From: Pseudomonadota bacterium
GTDB lineage: Bacteria; Pseudomonadota; Alphaproteobacteria; Rhizobiales; Xanthobacteraceae
Assembly: GCA_023449855.1 (NCBI GenBank)
Contig: JAEXHR010000215.1
Span: forward strand, 1 to 7,333
Direction: 5' to 3'
DNA length: 7,333 nt
In this document: one piece after another, positions 4,831 through 7,333 of the stretch
How the letters are laid out: each line of letters starts with the position of its first letter
Numbering within the stretch: position 1 is the first letter of the stretch
Made by a program: the position numbers and the translations under genes
The notes under the pieces: model-generated
The model's database searches: none
Told to the model about the DNA's origin: nothing
What the model saw: the letters and a program-made list of their open reading frames with translations, nothing else

Positions 4831-7333
4831 ATGCCGCGTCGCGCCGTCCTGTCGGACGAGCAACGCGCGGCGTTGCTCGCGCTTCCCGACGACGAAACCC
4901 TGCTCGTCCAGCACTGGACATTGAGCCGGGACGACTTGGCCATCATCGTCCGCCGGAGGCGACCGCATAACCGGCTGGGTTTCGCGATCCAGCTTTGCGC
5001 GCTGCGCTATCCTGGCCGTTTCCTGCGACCCGGTGAACTGATCCCTGATACGCCGCTCGCGTTCGTCGCAGAGCAATTGCAGGTCGGACCCGAGGTGCTG
5101 GCCGACTACGCGACGCGCGGCCCGACCCGGTACGAACAGCTCGATGCACTGCGCGATGCATTCGGCTTCATGCCGCTCAGTCGGCCGCTGCGAACGACGT
5201 TGCAGGAATGGCTCCTGCCGATCGCGCTGACGACGACCAGCGGGGCTAGGCTGGCGCGCGTGATGCTGGATGAGTGCCGGCGACGGCGCATCATTGTGCC
5301 GGGCATCAGTTCGGTCGAGCGGATGGTCGCACAGGCGTTGCTCGATGCCGAACGCCATGTCGCCGAGCATCTGACCCGAGGACTCGATGCTCGACAGCGC
5401 CGGCTGCTCGATGCGCTTCTCCTGCCCCACACAGGCACGAACTTGAGCGATCTGGCCTGGGTGCGGCAGTCACCCGGCAAGCCCGGCCGAAAGACATTCG
5501 CCGCCATCATCGAGCGACTGACACTGCTTCGGGCCATCGGGATCGATCCGGATATCGCCGTAGGCGTCCATCCCGAGCGCCTCCGACGCCTGTGCCAGGA
5601 AGGCGTGCGGCTGACCGCGCAACATGTTCGGACGCTGCAAGCGACGCGGCGTCGCGCCACATTGGTGGCGACCATCCTCGAAACCATCGTTACCCTCACC
5701 GACGATGCGGTGCTGATGTTCGATCGCCTGCTTGGGCAGATGTTCCGGCGCGAACAGAACAGCGCGGACACGACACTCAAGCGCAACCGGCGCACCATCA
5801 ACGGCAAAATCCGGCTGCTTGCCCAACTCGGCGCTGCCTTGCTCGCCGCCAAGATATCAGGTGGCGATATCGGCGCTGCGGTCGAGGCAGCGATCGGATG
5901 GAATGATCTCGGCCGCGAGGTCGATGAAGCCCGCAAGCTGATCCGCCCCGATTCGGTCGATCCCGTCGCGGTCGCCGCGACCAATTACCCCGTCCTCCGA
6001 CAGGTCGGTCCCTCGTTCATCGCCTCGTTCACATTCGGGGCGGTGCCAGCCTGCCATGCGCTCGCGCGAGCGGTCGCGATCATGCGCGACCTTCATTTTG
6101 GTCATCTGCGCAAATTGCCTGCAGGCACGCCAGTCGGCTTCATCCGGCAAGCTTGGCGTCGGGCGATCGGCACCGGCATTCCCGATCGCAGGATCTATGA
6201 ATTGTGCGTGCTGGTCGAGCTTCGCGACCGGCTTCGCGCCGGCGACATGTGGGTCGAGGGAAGCCGACGCTATCGTGCTGTCGAGCAGCAACTCATTCCT
6301 GCCCCCGTATTCGCCAACATGCGCGCGGCCGGCCCCTTGCCGATACCGGCACCGGATACGGCCGATATCTGGCTGGCCGAACGACGCGCCCGCCTCGCCC
6401 GTCGATTGGCCGAGGTCGAGCGAAAGGCGGAGACGGACGCGCTGGAAGACGTGCAGCTCAGCTTGGGCAGGCTGCGGATTTCGCCCTTGAAGGCGATTAC
6501 TCCCGAGGAATCCGATACCGCCCTTGCGCCGCTCTATGCGCATCTGCCCGCGATCCGCATCACCGACCTTCTTGCCGAAGTCGATCGATGGACCGGGTTC
6601 AGCCAGTGCTTCACGCATCTGCAAAGTGGCCGTGCCGCGGATGAACCACGTGCGATCCTCACGGCGGTGCTCGCCGATGCCACCAATCTGGGCCATACGC
6701 GCATGGCGGAAGCCTGCAATCTCGTGACCCAGCGCCAACTCGGTTGGCTCGCCTCATGGCATCTGCGCGAGGAAACCTACGGTCGCGCGCTCGCCCGGCT
6801 TGTCGACGCCCAACACACCGCGCCGCTGGCCGCGCTGTTCGGGTCCGGCACCTCGTCCAGCTCAGACGGTCAGAACTTTCCGCTCGACCGCCGCGCCCAG
6901 GCAACCGGCGCAGTCAATCCGCACAAGGGGACAGAGCCGGCTGTCTCCTTTTACAGCCACGTCTCGGATCGCTACGCGCCGTTCCATTCCACAGTTATCT
7001 CCGCTTCGGCGAGCGAGGCGGCACAGGTGCTCGACGGGCTGCTCCACCACGGCGCCGATCTGCACATCGAAGAGCATCACGTCGATGGCGGGGGCGTCTC
7101 CGACCATGTGTTCGCGCTATGTCATCTGCTTGGGTTCCGGTTCGCGCCGCGTATCCCGAATATCGCCGCACGCCGTTTGCACCTGTTTAACGGCATCGAA
7201 CCCGGCCCCGATATTGCGCCGCTGGTCGCGGGCCGCATCGACGAAGGTCTGATCGAGGCACACTGGGACGACGTGCTGCGACTGGGAACCTCGATCCGCA
7301 CAGGCGTCGTCAGCGCCTCGATCATGCTGGAAC
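4831..7333 (+). CDS. tnpA: Tn3-family transposase TnpA, 3' end outside the window
   Basis: This is the large DDE transposase of replicative Tn3-type transposition; it binds the 38-bp ends and forms cointegrates. The first 834 residues are present without any stop or frameshift; family members are about 1000 residues. The N terminus MPRRAVLSDEQRAALLALP, with HNRLGFAIQLCALRYPG near residues 46-62, is the typical Tn3 N-terminal DNA-binding region. The catalytic domain shows D679 in SSSSDGQNF and D752 in HHVDGGGVSDHVF, then FALCHLLGFRFAPRI. The usual Thr of the second motif (DT.G) is Gly here. The catalytic Glu would be about 50 residues beyond the window edge, so activity cannot be judged fully. 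ATG 4831 lies four bases after the tnpR stop, with AAGG (4818-4821) inside the end of tnpR as ribosome site. Confidence 0.95.
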   Translation, partial: MPRRAVLSDEQRAALLALPDDETLLVQHWTLSRDDLAIIVRRRRPHNRLGFAIQLCALRYPGRFLRPGELIPDTPLAFVAEQLQVGPEVLADYATRGPTRYEQLDALRDAFGFMPLSRPLRTTLQEWLLPIALTTTSGARLARVMLDECRRRRIIVPGISSVERMVAQALLDAERHVAEHLTRGLDARQRRLLDALLLPHTGTNLSDLAWVRQSPGKPGRKTFAAIIERLTLLRAIGIDPDIAVGVHPERLRRLCQEGVRLTAQHVRTLQATRRRATLVATILETIVTLTDDAVLMFDRLLGQMFRREQNSADTTLKRNRRTINGKIRLLAQLGAALLAAKISGGDIGAAVEAAIGWNDLGREVDEARKLIRPDSVDPVAVAATNYPVLRQVGPSFIASFTFGAVPACHALARAVAIMRDLHFGHLRKLPAGTPVGFIRQAWRRAIGTGIPDRRIYELCVLVELRDRLRAGDMWVEGSRRYRAVEQQLIPAPVFANMRAAGPLPIPAPDTADIWLAERRARLARRLAEVERKAETDALEDVQLSLGRLRISPLKAITPEESDTALAPLYAHLPAIRITDLLAEVDRWTGFSQCFTHLQSGRAADEPRAILTAVLADATNLGHTRMAEACNLVTQRQLGWLASWHLREETYGRALARLVDAQHTAPLAALFGSGTSSSSDGQNFPLDRRAQATGAVNPHKGTEPAVSFYSHVSDRYAPFHSTVISASASEAAQVLDGLLHHGADLHIEEHHVDGGGVSDHVFALCHLLGFRFAPRIPNIAARRLHLFNGIEPGPDIAPLVAGRIDEGLIEAHWDDVLRLGTSIRTGVVSASIMLE

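Larger units (their letters stand above)
200..7333 (+). mobile_element. Tn3-family transposon, left end and most of its length (right end outside window)
   Basis: The element is defined by a 38-bp Tn3-type terminal repeat at 200-237, a res-like region at about 4109-4241, a serine resolvase and a Tn3-type DDE transposase that runs off the right edge. Layout from the left is: terminal repeat, marR (minus strand, interrupted by IS66), DUF417 gene (plus), res, tnpR, tnpA. The order res-tnpR-tnpA with both genes in the same direction resembles the Tn21/Tn501 arrangement, in which passengers lie on the far side of res. The marR stop codon lies only 15 bp inside the terminal repeat, so marR and the DUF417 gene fill the whole passenger space. 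Without the IS66 insertion the element would be about 5 kb if tnpA has a usual length near 1000 codons. The right terminal repeat was not seen, so membership of marR and DUF417 in the same element is a strong inference, not proof. Confidence 0.85.

Noticed and set aside
5106..5984. Minus-strand open frame of 292 codons opposite the Tn3 transposase, and similar long frames elsewhere in tnpA and tnpC
   Set aside because: They are shadows of high-GC coding sequence: Ser/Arg-rich translations with no domain, entirely within clear genes.
1..7333. CRISPR arrays, tRNA or rRNA genes, integron attC sites
   Set aside because: I saw no regularly spaced direct repeats, no cloverleaf-like sequence and no rRNA-like conserved stretches. 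The few inverted repeats found fit the transposon ends, res or an operator.

Overview
The window is high-GC DNA from a proteobacterium. The families and codon use suit an alphaproteobacterium, possibly a sphingomonad or relative, but no ribosomal or housekeeping gene is present to prove this. Almost all of it is one mobile element nested in another.

Outer element: a Tn3-family transposon. Its 38-bp left terminal inverted repeat lies at 200-237 (starts GGGG, ends ACGCTAAG). Its transposition module lies at the right: a res-like palindromic region (about 4109-4241), a serine resolvase tnpR (4242-4826) and a large transposase tnpA (4831 to beyond the window end). The transposase is open to the last base, with the first two catalytic Asp visible. 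The third catalytic residue (Glu) and the right terminal repeat lie outside. Bases 1-199 are flanking DNA with no recognisable gene.

Passenger module: between the left repeat and res is a divergent pair. One gene is a MarR-family regulator on the minus strand. The other is a small DUF417 (YkgB/RclC-like) inner-membrane protein on the plus strand (3632-4108). They share a 104-bp intergenic region with a 17-bp palindrome (GCGCATA-GTG-TATGCGC) plus a third half-site, a good operator candidate.

Inner element: a complete IS66-family insertion sequence (347-3070, 2724 bp) with tnpA, tnpB, tnpC, 27-bp imperfect inverted repeats and a perfect 8-bp target duplication GGCATATC. It has split marR. Removing the element and one copy of the duplication restores a 180-residue MarR protein whose last 28 residues are now stranded at 253-338. 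The lost tail carries three of four cysteines of a CX2CX4CX2C cluster. The DNA-binding domain is untouched.

Taken together, the window holds a Tn3 transposon with a putative stress-response passenger (regulator plus RclC-like membrane protein). IS66 has removed the likely sensing tail of its regulator, and IS66 transcription points towards the membrane-protein gene. The functional reading (redox or reactive-chlorine response, altered regulation) is inference; the nested architecture and the restored reading frame are read directly from the sequence.
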